Of a stretch of DNA of 64,000 nucleotides, positions 1 to 10,720 are shown piece after piece. The first letter of the stretch is position 1, and each line of letters starts with the position of its first letter. The position numbers were made by a program, and so were the translations under genes. The stretch spans positions 18,476,001 to 18,540,000 of the forward strand of contig JBANAY010000003.1 in the NCBI GenBank assembly GCA_037952775.1, written 5' to 3'. This DNA is from Clonostachys chloroleuca. Lineage: Eukaryota > Ascomycota > Sordariomycetes > Hypocreales > Bionectriaceae. The notes under the pieces are model-generated. The model made no database searches. It worked only from the letters and a program-made list of their open reading frames with translations, and was not told the origin of the DNA.

Positions 1-1838
1 CTTCCAGATATGACCCTAATCTTGAATTCGCGTAGTTCTCGAGTTCAGAGGCGGTATTGAAGATTTGGTGGGAGTGGTAGTATAGCGAAAATGCGGTTTT
101 CTTTAGGAACGTCGTCAAACGTTCCAGGTCCTCTATCCTCAGCCCACATGCTTGGATGCGGGAAGTGTCAGCATTGGAAAACCTGTGTGGATGCATTGCC
201 CTGATAAAGTCATCATCATCGCTGAGACGAAGTACGAAGATGTAAATTTCCAGGAAAATCAAGATAATTCGCCACTCTTGCTCTTCCTCTGAACTACTCG
301 TCGAGTGAGGATTTCCAATAGCATAGTTTCGAAGTAGGTGTATGGGTGATTCCGATTCCGTGATAACGTTGTTGAGCAAGGTGCTCGATTTCACTTTGTT
401 CCATAAGAATTTCACAGTCGGCATATCCCCTTCTGGCGTTGGGACGGAGCCAAGGAAGAGTCGCATGCGGACATCATCGGCCTGGCCAGGGAAACATAGT
501 AGAAGGGTTGAGATGTAAGAGCCGAAGACGCTTCCTTTTCGCAACTGAGCATCAGACGAGTCCACTAAAGTGTCTGTCAAGTTGCGCAAAAGGTTGGTGA
601 TGGCACCTTGGCTGACGAGAAGTAACAAGGTGTTCTTTACGTAGGGCTCTAGAGGTTGTGCTGCCGGATTGTTGGCTTCATCGTCTGTCGATTGGTCTTG
701 AGAAACACGGAGATCCATACGGGAGTTGATCTCTGCCATTAAAACCGATAGCTGTGTATCCAGAGCCTCCAAACAAAGAAATTCATCTGTCGAGTTGATG
801 GAGCTTTGAGAGATAGCAATATAGTGGGAGAGAAGCCACAAAAGCTCACTATTGCTCACCGAGCTGAACGCTCCTAGATATCCATTGATGATCGTTGATG
901 CTAAGCACTTCCTATCAAGATCAACAGAGAATGCTGCGATATTCGCCTCGAAGATGAGAATGCTTTGTCGAGTCAAGAAGTTAAGATATATGGCACGATA
1001 TGCCTTTTCTTTGAGGTCTAGGGAGATTAGGTTTTTTTGTTTTTTTTTTTGGTCTTATCTGGTAGTTGAGACTTGCTCACCTTGATTTGACTCTGCACGC
1101 AGTGGGGCTGAGAAGGCATCTACAAGTATGGGGAGGACTGTGGACTCTCCGTCGGTGAGTTGACAGATGCTAGCCAATGCAGTATAATATGATTCGACAG
1201 ATCCGTGTACTGCGTCGGGGAGCTGTTGGAGGATCCGGTTCGATAAGGACAGAACTTCGAGTATTTCAAGCCAATTTCTGTAGTACTCATGTAAGCTGTC
1301 TGGCTATGAATTGATAGGGGTAGATTTGGACATACTTGTCTATTACTATCACCTTCAATGCGTCCACGAGAGCCCGCACAAATAAGCTGACCCGTGAAGG
1401 GTGCACATCCGGTGGCACGATGTCCTCGAGCCTGGCCCTGCTACAGTTCCTTACGAATCGAACGAGCCGAGCAACATCATCCTTGCGACGATGAGAGAAG
1501 AATGAAATCAGAAGGCTGAAAGCCACCGGCAGCGTGTTCGAGATATCTGAATTATTCTGATCCGCCCCGTATATGCTATCGAACGACCTCCGACGCAGCT
1601 CACAAACCTGTCGCCGTTCCTGATGACCTTTCCAAACACGTTGGATAGTAGATGCTGCCTTCAAACGCTGTCTCTCGGCTTGTCGCTTCTCTCGGTCGGC
1701 TTGAGCATCGGAAACTGCCTTGGTGGCATTCGAAACGTTGGAAGGACTCCATGAGGTATTCGTGAATGGGTTTCCCGTCTGCCCGCTAAGGTTGACGTTC
1801 CGTGGGCGCCGTGAGTTGCCTGTGAAAGTGGAAAACAT
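1..1838 (-). CDS. HUL5: HECT-type E3 ubiquitin ligase HUL5-like, N-terminal part, runs off left edge
   Basis: Three exons are seen on the minus strand: 1336..1838, 1081..1277 and 1..1017, with introns 1278-1335 (GTATGT donor) and 1018-1080 (GTGAGC donor). All junctions keep one frame and about 572 residues are visible. The protein starts MFSTFTGNSRRPRNVNLSGQ and has an IQ-like segment at about residues 52-75 (AASTIQRVWKGHQERR), as in Hul5/UBE3B/UBE3C ligases. A long helical middle region follows with the EWRIILIFLEIYIFVLRL stretch. The catalytic HECT domain with its active cysteine lies outside the window, so activity cannot be judged here. Hul5-type enzymes extend ubiquitin chains on proteasome-bound and misfolded proteins (family knowledge). 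The ATG at 1838 is chosen because the conserved N-terminus begins there; a TTG-initiated extension upstream is ignored. The gene is divergent from PABP. The intron at 1018-1080 holds T7 and T11 runs on the plus strand. It could instead be another IQ-HECT paralogue. Confidence 0.85.
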
Positions 1839-3193
1839 GATGGAAGCTCTCAACAATATCCTCAACTAGAGCGTTGCGGTAAGTGTTCTCCCGAGTAACA
1901 TCTCTCTCCTCTCACCCGAGCAAGCGTGTTTTACGATCCCAAGGCCGATGCTTTCCAGAAGTTTCAGTCTCGCATTGCCTTGGTCAGCACGTCACGGATG
2001 CTGTTGCGCAGTTGGCCGCCTGGTGGTGGGGTTGCGGCGAATCTGGATGAGGTCAGGCTGGGGCCAGACTAGGCGAGTCGTGTGGGTCCTTGATAAGATA
2101 AGAGACGTGGTCGGCGCCACAAATCTTATGCCACAGAGGCTAATCATCACCATCCTCATGGAGGGAACGAAGATTGTCAGCGGGACCGAAATTACTACCC
2201 TAGATGACTACCCTAGATGCGACAGAGGACCCCTACTAGTCAGCCCTCTGCATCACAAAGGCATTTCATTCATTCTTGGCGAGGGACGTTCAATGCTGCA
2301 AAGAAAGACATGATATAAATAGTTGAGCGCGAAGCCGGAATTACCAATGGATAATGAGTGACTGACACTCTGAGCATTGAACTTGGAACATAGGTAGTTT
2401 AGCATCATCGAGGGCACTTGCTGTCAATTGCATTGCTATCTTGAATTCGCGGCAGGCATAATGCAGGATTGTAAGGGTTTGCATGGTAGTCAGATATAGG
2501 ATTGCTCCCTTGTTTCACGAACGCGTTACCCAGGGCACTGTGAAGACAGCCTCGTTGATCGCGGCATGCGCAGGACCGAGACCAAAATCTAGCAGTCGCC
2601 AGACATTTAAATTTAATGTTAGGGCTTTTGGAGGGGTAGTTCGATGCGACACGCTATTACCATCACCGCCTTTCAATAGAGCGCGGCTGCAGAGGATTTG
2701 AGCAAGGTACATACCTGCTAAGGAGAAAAAAGGATCTGGCCGAAAACTGCTTGGCATATTAATGGGCAGGCGCACGTAACTTCCCTGGCGCAACAAAGGT
2801 ACCAGCCTATCAGGTACCTGTCCAAGGCGGCCTCGCCTCCCGTCAGGTCGTACCTGCGGCCAGAGATTTAGTAGCCGGATACCTGCTCGGCCAGTAGCAG
2901 GCAGGCAAGGCTCACAGCGTGAGATAGAGTTAGAGGTGGCAATAGACAAAGCGACATGTGTAAGCAGCGTGAATGAGAAAGTGCGCAGGTGATATGGTCT
3001 TTCTAATTCTGGCGGACGGCGGTACCTTCTAGTCCTTGTACTTTTCTGCTAGTAGGGAACTCGCTGTCAAAGTCCCTAGCAAGTGCGGCCGTGCTGGTGC
3101 AGGTGGTGTGGGAGGTCGTTCCACCGCCCCCGATAAAAAAATTATGCCCATGAAGGAGAAATTTCTCTCTTCTCCTCTTCCACAACCACCAAC
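1839..3193. other. Divergent intergenic region between HUL5-like gene and PABP
   Basis: No convincing gene. Short ORFs at 1948-2313 and 2515-2949 lack family resemblance or conserved starts. Two GGTACC sites occur close together (2799-2804, 2813-2818). The stretch presumably carries the 5' leader of the HUL5-like gene and the upstream promoter of PABP. Confidence 0.5.
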
Positions 3194-3200
3194 TTTATAA
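3194..3200 (+). promoter_or_regulatory. Possible TATA element of PABP gene
   Basis: TTTATAA lies about 450 nt before the PABP ATG and about 90 nt before the A-rich leader segment. The position fits a promoter whose transcript contains the A-rich leader and the 5'UTR intron. The transcription start itself is not visible, so this is a weak call. Confidence 0.3.
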
Positions 3201-3286
3201 CCCAACAATCCAAAATCCCAGAAGTCGAGTCGGTTCAGAGGGACGGTCTTCGTACTAGTTCTCTCTGCTTGCTCACTTGTTCAATC

Positions 3287-3328
3287 ACAGAAAATCAACA
3301 AAAAAACTTGAAAACCTTCAAAAAAATC
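3287..3328 (+). promoter_or_regulatory. A-rich segment in PABP 5' leader (candidate autoregulatory element)
   Basis: The leader contains several A-runs (AAAA, AAAAAAA, AAAA, AAAAAAA) within about 40 nt, set in otherwise C/T-rich DNA, about 320 nt before the ATG and before the UTR intron. PABP mRNAs of animals and yeast are known to carry A-rich 5'UTR tracts bound by PABP to repress their own translation. The same role here is inference from position and composition. Confidence 0.5.
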
Positions 3329-3462
3329 CCCACCACCTTCTTCACCACAACTTGTCTCGCTTTGGTCCTCCCCTGTCAAAGACACACCAAGCCCCTCACC
3401 ACAACATTTCTACTCCGAGCCAGCTTTTCAGCGCTACTCGAAGTCTCTGTCCATTTCTCAAG

Positions 3463-3611
3463 GTGAGCATCTCCATCTGTCGCCCGTGAATCCATTCTCG
3501 TGCCGCTGTAGCCCACCTGCAGGTACATTCGTGCGCTCGCCCCCTCCTGTCTCAGACGGGGTGACAAGTAACGGCTTGGATAACCAACTGACGATCCATC
3601 TCCCCCACTAG
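3463..3611 (+). other. Probable 5'UTR intron of PABP gene
   Basis: A strong donor AAG|GTGAGC at 3463 pairs with an acceptor CCACTAG ending at 3611, 32 nt before the start codon. The 149-nt length is within the range for fungal introns. No coding frame needs it, so it rests on splice signals alone. Confidence 0.5.
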
Positions 3612-3643
3612 TCGTACTATATCGATATCTTACGATCTTCAAA

Positions 3644-5984
3644 ATGGCCGCAAACCCGACCTCCGGCGCTGTTGATCAGCTTGCCAATGACCTCAACAAC
3701 ACCTCGCTCAACGGCAGCGACTCCAAGGCTCCTGCCATTGACACCAGCGTGAACCCTGGTGCTGAGGATCCCGCTGGCCCTACTCCCAGCTCGGCTGCTC
3801 CCCACCCCCAGAACTCCGCGTCTCTGTACGTTGGCGAGCTCGACCCCTCCGTCACTGAGGCTATGCTTTTCGAGCTCTTCTCCCAGATCGGTGCTGTCGC
3901 TTCTATCCGTGTCTGCCGCGACGCCGTCACCCGTCGCTCTCTCGGCTATGCCTACGTCAACTACAACTCTACCCCTGATGGCGAGAAGGCTCTTGAGGAG
4001 CTCAACTACACTCTGATCAAGGGTCGCCCTTGCCGTATCATGTGGTCTCAGCGTGACCCCGCCCTTCGCAAGACTGGCCAGGGCAACGTTTTCATCAAGA
4101 ACTTGGATGTCGCTATTGATAACAAGGCTCTGCATGACACCTTTGCAGCCTTCGGAAACATCCTCAGCTGCAAGGTTGCTCAAGATGAGGCTGGCAACTC
4201 CAAGGGTTACGGTTTCGTTCACTACGAGACTGATGAGGCTGCACAGCAGGCTATCAAGCACGTTAACGGCATGCTTCTGAACGAGAAGAAGGTCTATGTT
4301 GGCCCTCACATTCCCAAGAAGGATCGCCAGAGCAAGTTTGAGGAGATGAAGGCCAACTTCACCAACGTGTACGTCAAGAACATCGCCCCCGAGGTTTCTG
4401 ACGACGACTTCCGCGTGCTATTTGAGAAGTTCGGTGATGTTACATCTTCTTCTCTGGCTCGTGATCAGGAAGGAAAGAGCCGGGGTTTCGGTTTCGTGAA
4501 CTTCACCACTCACGAAGCCGCTGCCAAGGCTGTCGATGACCTCAACAACAAGGACTTCCGAGGACAAGATCTTTATGTTGGACGTGCCCAGAAGAAGCAT
4601 GAACGTGAGGAGGAGCTCCGCAAGTCGTACGAGGCTGCTCGCCTCGAGAAGGCCAACAAGTACCAGGGTGTCAACCTGTACATCAAGAACCTTGATGATG
4701 ATGTGGATGATGAGAAGCTCCGCCAGATGTTCTCCGAGTTTGGCCCTATTACCTCCGCCAAGGTCATGCGTGATAGCGTCACTGAAGGAAGCGACGAGGA
4801 GAAGGATGGCAAGGACAAGGAGACCAAGGAAGAGGAGAAGGAAGAGGCCAAGGAGGAGACAAAGGAGGCTAAGGAATCCGAGGAGGACGAGGGTGCCGAG
4901 AAGAAGGGTGACAAGAAGGGCGACAAGAAGCTTGGTAAGAGCAAGGGCTTCGGTTTCGTCTGCTTCAGCAACCCAGATGACGCTACCAAGGCTGTTGCTG
5001 AAATGAACCAGCGCATGGTCAATGGCAAGCCTTTGTACGTCGCCCTCGCACAGCGCAAGGACGTTCGCAAGAGCCAGCTTGAGGCTAGTATCCAGGCTCG
5101 CAACCAGCTGCGCATGCAACAGGCCGCTGCTGCCGCTGGCATGCCCCAGCAGTACATGCAGCCACCCGTCTTCTACGCTCCTGGACAGCAGCCCGGCTTC
5201 ATCCCTCAGCAAGGTGGCCGTGGCCTTCCTTTCCCCCAGCCCGGTATGGGTCTGCCTCAGCAGGGCGGTCGCCCTGGCCAGTTCCCCGGATACCCCCAAC
5301 AGGGTGGCCGCGGCGGTGTTCCTCAGCAGATTCCTCCCAACATGTACGGCCTGCCCGGCCAGTTCCCTCCTCAGTACGGACAGCCTGGCACTCCTCAGTT
5401 CATGGCTGCCATGCAGCAAGTCCAGCAGCAGGCTGCTCTTGCTGGCGGCCGTGGAGGTGTTCCTCAGGGCGGCCGTGGCGGTATTCCTGGTGGCGTTCCT
5501 CCCAACGTTGCTGGTATCCAGGGCAACTTGCCCGGCTTCCCCCTAACAACCGACAGGGCGGTGGCCCTGGCCGTGGTGCCAACGCTGGCCGAAACGGTGG
5601 CAATGCCCCGCCCCAGGCCGGCCGTGGTGGCGATGGTAACCCAAGTGCATTGCTTCAGGCTCAGCTTGCCGCTGCTCAGCCTGCCCAACAGAAGCAGATC
5701 CTTGGTGAACTGCTGTTCCCCAAGATCCAGGCCATCAACGGCGAATTGGCTGGAAAGATCACTGGTATGCTTCTCGAGATGGACAACAACGAGCTCATCA
5801 ACCTGTAAGTGCTTAACCCATAGCTTTTCCCTGATCGACCCTGAGGCTAATAATTTGTAGCATCGAGGATGATGCCGCTCTGAAGGCTAAGGTTGATGAG
5901 GCCCTGACTGTTTACGACGAGTACGTCAAGTCCCAGGGCCAACCTGCTGCTGAGCCTAAGAAGGAGGAGGAGGCCAAGGCCTAA
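3644..5984 (+). CDS. PAB1: Polyadenylate-binding protein, cytoplasmic and nuclear (PABP)
   Basis: Binds mRNA poly(A) tails and links them to translation initiation and deadenylation. Exons 3644..5804 and 5861..5984 are joined over an intron with GTAAGT donor. Four RRMs are visible: about residues 59-136 ([20 protein letters not shown]), 146-223, 239-316 and 342-475. RRM4 is interrupted by a K/E-rich insert at about 380-435, between its first strands and the [13 protein letters not shown]1. A Q/G/P-rich linker and a C-terminal PABC/MLLE domain (KITGMLLEM) follow. The reading frame breaks at the C5 run 5539-5543: downstream, the PABC domain and its spliced last exon continue only in the +1 frame, implying one missing C; with it the protein is 761 residues. 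ATG 3644 has a good context (TCAAAATGG). A 333-residue ORF antisense to this gene is a shadow. Confidence 0.95.
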
Positions 5985-6771
5985 TTGCCGTGGCCTCAAC
6001 CTAAAACAACCCTACATTATTTCCTTTGTTTTATTCCCTTTTTATGTTAAGAGCATTTATCACCCGTTACGACCTATGCATTTTCTACGCTTTGTCCTCG
6101 GGGCTATGAGCCAAATGATATCTCACGAATAAGGACCAACTCATTGGCGGCATATTTCGAGGCCAATTTATGTACAGGTAGAATTATTTGCATTTTCTTC
6201 GCAGGAAAGGAGGGAGAAAAGTTTTTAAAGGGTGCGGGCGTGATTTGATTTGATCACCATTTGCTTGGTTTGACTCGAGGAGTCATCCATCGACAAAAGT
6301 TCACCCGGAGGCGTTGAAGGTTTGAGGAATTTTTTTGACCCTGCTTGTATGGCCGATACCCCCAAATTATGGCCAGTTATTTCCAGCAGGCACAAAAGTG
6401 GAGGAGAGAGTCTTCTATTCGGATAGGACTTTTATGATAGATGGAATGGTTCAAAATTTGTCTAACATGATGAAAGAACTTTGCTTGGTGACCAATATCG
6501 AATGCATTGTATTCACTTTGTGAAGTACTTTGTGAAGTTGACACGTAGTTAGTCGGTGTTGGGAAGGGCACATTGAGAATGGAAGAAGATGCTAAAATAT
6601 GGATTTTTGAAACGCTTGACTACAACATAGTACTAGCCAAAGAACTAAGAAACCAAGTATCCTTGCGCCGAACCCATGTATTTACACACAACTCCGATGA
6701 GAATGAACAGACTATATGTCATGATGCACACCCCAATACCACTTCTAACGCCCGGCGAACTCGATGCAGTA
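5985..6771. other. Convergent 3' region between PABP and the membrane-protein gene
   Basis: T-rich sequence just after the PABP stop is typical of a fungal 3'UTR. Short ORFs on both strands show no family resemblance. No gene is supported. Confidence 0.6.
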
Positions 6772-8703
6772 TCATCTCTCCCAGCCACTATTGGGCGCCA
6801 GCTTCCTCTCGTCGGGTTGCCCACCGTCATATCCAATCGCATGCCTGCGACCCGGCATGGTCCCGTAGAGAGTTTCCATGACTTTACTCTTCTGCTGTCT
6901 TCGTATTCCAGAGAGGTGATCGCTTGCCTCGGTGATGCCTTTCATTTGATCTTCGAGGGAGAGGATGGTCGAGTTGACGCCGCGGACGAGGGGGGAGAAG
7001 AGCTTCCCTCGAAGGGATTCGAGGGACGCCTGGAGGGTGAGGAGCTTCCCGTTGTGGTCGACGAGGACGGCCTTGTTGTGGACCGTCTTGCGGCGGACGT
7101 CTCCAAGTAGGAGGCGGTTCTGTTCGAACTTGCGGACCTGGGCGGCCTGGGGGCCGACCATGCGGGCCCAGAGACCTGAGAGGAGGTCGGTGTAGAGCTC
7201 TTCTTGGACAGAGGATTCGCGGACAACCGTGCGGGCAAGGTTCAGGAAGTGGCGGTCGACCGTCTCGAATAGAGCGAAGAGGGTGGCGGAATGTTGAAGC
7301 TCCGACTGGATGGAGTCCTCGAGCACGGCGAGGAATTCGCGGAAGAGAAATTGAACCATGCGCTGTTCGCGCTGGGGGTTGGATGGACCGAAGACCCACG
7401 AGGCTATCTGGCCAAGCGGTGTGAGGGCTCCCGTAGAATCCTCGAGGATGTTGGCCTGACAGAGAATGTTGTGGACATTGTCATAGGCAGAGGAGAGGGT
7501 GGAAGGGGTTGGGGAACTGTGGAAGCGATTGAGATGCATCCTAGCCCAGTCCATCACGTTGAGAATTCTATGGCAGATGTGAGAAGAGCCGAGGCAGATA
7601 GAAAGTGAAGGGGAGGGCCAACAGTTCCTTGGAGGGCAGGGCAGGTGATTTAAAGGGGTGACTTACGCATCGATGTCGCCATCAACTCTGGCAAAAAAGC
7701 GTGTCATCTCTTCTGCTAGAACCTTCATCGTGCTACTTAGCGTATCAAGGTCGGCCACGATGCTGGCAGCATCCTTCATGTCACTTAACCGTACGCTTTC
7801 GCCAAGGTCCCACACGGCAATGCTAGTAGCCTGGAGGTCGTGGATTTGCGTTACAGCATACTCGGAGTAGTATATGAGGGGTTCAAACGATCGCGCGACG
7901 CCGGCAACCTTTACCAAGTCACCAGCAGGGCGGGGAGCAGCGGGTTGCACCAGAGATTTGAGAGCGGAGATGCTAAACATGAGGACGATGACGGAGAAAA
8001 TTGTCGAGGTCCAGGTAGCAGTAAGTGCGGCATACTTCTTTCGAATAAAGGAAATAGCTGATTCGATAGGTTCAGTGCGATGTTGTACTTCTGCTCGAAC
8101 GGCGAAGCGAATATCTGTGTACCTAGTATAAGCAAGTCCGTCGGGCAACCCTCAAGTGGGCAGGGTAACAAGAAGATGGCGTGCAGCAAACAAACACTCA
8201 CAGTTTTCCGATGGTGTTTCAAGAGGAGCGGACTTGGCGCGTGGAACGATTTGATTGACTTTCAAGGTAATATCTTCTGTCCTCTCGGGACTGACACTCC
8301 TCCCCTTCTCTGGGCTCATGCTGCCCCGTGGTAATTGGGTCCTAATTGCCTTCATCAATACCGGATCATCATCATCGCTAGGATCGTCCAACTCTTCATC
8401 GAGACCCGGCGATGTCTCCCGGAGGAACGGCAAAGGCGCAAATGTATTAACGGGCGGGGGTCTCCAGAAGCCGCTGCTGCGACTTCCGTTTCCGAGTCTC
8501 CGCCACGCCGGTGGTGAGTAGCCACCTACGGAACCGATCTCCGAGTTTGGGTGATGACTGCTCTCCCGGTCGTACTCCTCGTCTTCGCCGTCTGTTGCTG
8601 TCGCCGGCTCGCTGGGGGCCATCGAGTGGCGCGAGAAGTGCGGGCTGAGAGGATGCTCGAAGTCCCTCAGAGAGACGTCGAGAGGATCGATGGTCTCGCT
8701 CAT
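6772..8703 (-). CDS. Fungal-specific membrane protein of unknown function, coiled-coil rich
   Basis: Exons 8202..8703, 7667..8114 and 6772..7567 read in one frame (581 residues). Introns are 8115-8201 (GTGAGT...ACACAG) and 7568-7666 (GTAAGT...CATAG). The first about 165 residues are acidic, serine/proline-rich and probably disordered (MSETIDPLDVSLRDFEHPLS). A basic stretch and one clear transmembrane segment follow at about 199-222 (TSTIFSVIVLMFSISALKSL). Then comes a long helical region, with a conserved-looking C-terminal half in which aromatic and leucine residues recur (REFLAVLEDSIQSELQHSAT). I do not recognise a named family; it looks like a conserved Pezizomycotina protein of an internal membrane. 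A second hydrophobic segment may be added by an upstream exon (see next entry), in which case ATG 8703 is internal. The gene is convergent with PABP. Confidence 0.7.
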
Positions 8704-8803
8704 ATTCCAGCGCTCTTTCTGGAGGTGGCGGTGAGGGTTGTGAGTGCAGCGCTAGATGGTTGCGCTGGCGGCGAAGGCGGATGAGATCTGGTCTTGCCAA
8801 AAC

Positions 8804-9085
8804 AAGTGACTGGTCTTGAAGGATAAGACTGCTGCCACCGCGAGTATCTGGTGGTTCAGGAAGCGCTTTATCCACGGCCGGGTCCCAAGTAGAGAGTGAT
8901 GAGGAAAGCGGCTGGCGCAAGAACTGAGGGATAGAGAAGGCTAGTCGTGGAAGCTTGAAGGGTAAGCGAGTGATGAAGATGGCGAACAAGACGAGGAAAA
9001 TGACAAAACTAGCGAGGTAGGTGCTGGGCGCAATGGTAATGCTGATGAGCGAGACGTTGTTGTTGACTGTCAAGAAGGAATTCAT
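8804..9085 (-). CDS. Probable first exon of the preceding membrane-protein gene
   Basis: An open frame beginning with ATG 9085 (MNSFLTVNNNVSLISITIAP) encodes a strong hydrophobic segment (STYLASFVIFLVLFAIFITR) and then basic and proline-rich sequence. It overlaps the ATG 8703 exon only in another frame. A good acceptor CCTCCAG ends at 8719, preceded by CTCAC branch-like motifs, and would place five codons (KERWN) before the downstream ATG in frame. The donor is weak: GTTTTG at 8803 keeps phase 0, and GTGGAT at 8875 also would. With the first choice the whole protein is about 680 residues with two membrane segments. The exon looks coding by composition, but the junction is inference. Confidence 0.45.
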
Positions 9086-10720
9086 CGAGTCGACGGACCA
9101 CCAGCCCCAAACCCCGAGTTTGCGAACGTCTTGTTGTGTGAAGGGTTCTGTTTTGCAGCGCACTAAGAGAGAGTGGGAACTGCAGGGTGCCCAAGGGAAT
9201 CGTCTTCTTCAACAGTGCGAGATTTGGCACTGAATGGGTGAGTTGGGGACTCGATAGGTTTGGAGAACGTCACTGAAATTCGCACGGTTGTCTTGAACAG
9301 GAGACCGAAAGGGAAAGGTGGGAAGAAGGTGCAGCAGCTACTAGTATTTGGGTAAGACGACAGGCAATTGGACCGAACCAGTAGAGACTTGACAGCGAAT
9401 CATTCTTCAGTTTTAAGGTGGTAGACGGATACTGGGGTGGCCGCTCAACACGGCCGAGTGGGTGGGAAGTAGAATATCGCGAGGTTGGGAATGGACAGCC
9501 AATGATATGGCGGCCACCGCAGGGATGCGCTGGGCTGGGCACGAGTGGGGGAGGGGGAGGACGAGGAGGGGAGCCAAGTCTCGGACCGCCTTCTTCGCTT
9601 CTTCTTCGCCAGGGACCGATCACAGGAGACGGGATGGGGGGATGAACGCAGATAAGAACCAGACCAAGCCATAAGTCAGTCGGAAAGAACCGAGGAGTGC
9701 AGACCTACATGGAGGAACTGGCGGCCTCGTGTTTCGGGGCCATGCATGCAGCTACCGCCTCTGATGCGATGCGATGTGGTGGTGTGGTATGTACTGCATC
9801 AAAAGTGCGGGAATGGAGACGGCAAGAGGCGATCGCAGAGGAATGGATGCCCACCACTAACCAACAGTCGTTTCGTTTCGTGCCGGGATGTATCATGTGA
9901 GTGGATGGTGTTTGTTTGTTGACACATCATGGATAGGCCAGCATGCATGAAGAGCACCGACCAATAAATACGGCACATCCCCGCTAGAAAAGCTGCCTAC
10001 AGCCCAGTCTGGATGCATCATAACAGACGGCAGGCATGACTCGGAGTCATAGCACCGCGACTTGCCAGCTGAACCCCGCTCGCCCCTCCACGCCACCGCC
10101 CAGTCTGAAACCCACCGTCTTGGATGCCGGCGGTCATTGCGACTTTGCTTGGGTCAATACGCAGTTGAGAGAAGATGGATACCTATGTGCATGCGCTTCC
10201 AGGGCCACACTTTGGGTTATGTATTCTATTGAAAAGCTTATACATGGGCAAGTGTCTCTGCCATCTGCCCTCCCGCTGTTCGCTGGCCCCCTCACGAGGG
10301 CGGGCACTCATTGGCTGTGACACCACACCGACTGAACGCTGGGTACCTAAACAATAATCTTCTTAACCCACTCAAGGAAAAGCAAAAGAGTAGAAAACCA
10401 AACGTGTGTCTTCCCGCCACCATCCGCGTATGCCCAAGCGACTCCAGTCCCCTCCAAACGACGCCTATGGGGTCTCTCCATCTTCTTCCACCACCCAGTC
10501 CTATTCAACCAACCTCTCTGCTCTTGAAGTCCGCCTCCGAGATTCCCCAATCCATTGTATATCATACCGATAACATCAAAATCAATCCAGATAAAAAGAT
10601 ATTAACCGAGGGGATGCGTGGGCATGAGTTGAGCTATAGCAGTTGAGAGGAGGAAGTTCTTCCGTGCAAGTATTGAAACGCGCAAAAAGAATGCACAGGT
10701 GTACATCTTGCTCGGGCCCA
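9086..10720. other. Intergenic region between two minus-strand genes
   Basis: Contains the upstream region of the membrane-protein gene and the 3' region of the USP gene. A G-rich stretch lies at about 9547-9571 (runs of 5, 5 and 4 G). ORFs on both strands at 9270-9900 overlap each other and resemble nothing. No gene is supported. Confidence 0.5.

Noticed and set aside
1031..1050. T7/T11 runs as a transcription terminator or transposon tail
   Set aside because: They sit inside a well-supported intron of the HUL5-like gene.
2515..2949. 144-codon minus-strand ORF upstream of PABP
   Set aside because: No recognisable domain and a competing ORF on the other strand; likely chance in intergenic DNA.
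4418..5419. 333-codon ORF antisense to PABP
   Set aside because: It mirrors codon bias of the RRM-coding strand, is Leu-rich without domain features, and the plus strand is unmistakably PABP.
5530..5560. A short intron or programmed frameshift to explain the PABP frame change
   Set aside because: No GT donor or branch site fits near the C5 run, and the same kind of one-base loss recurs in unrelated genes, favouring sequence error.
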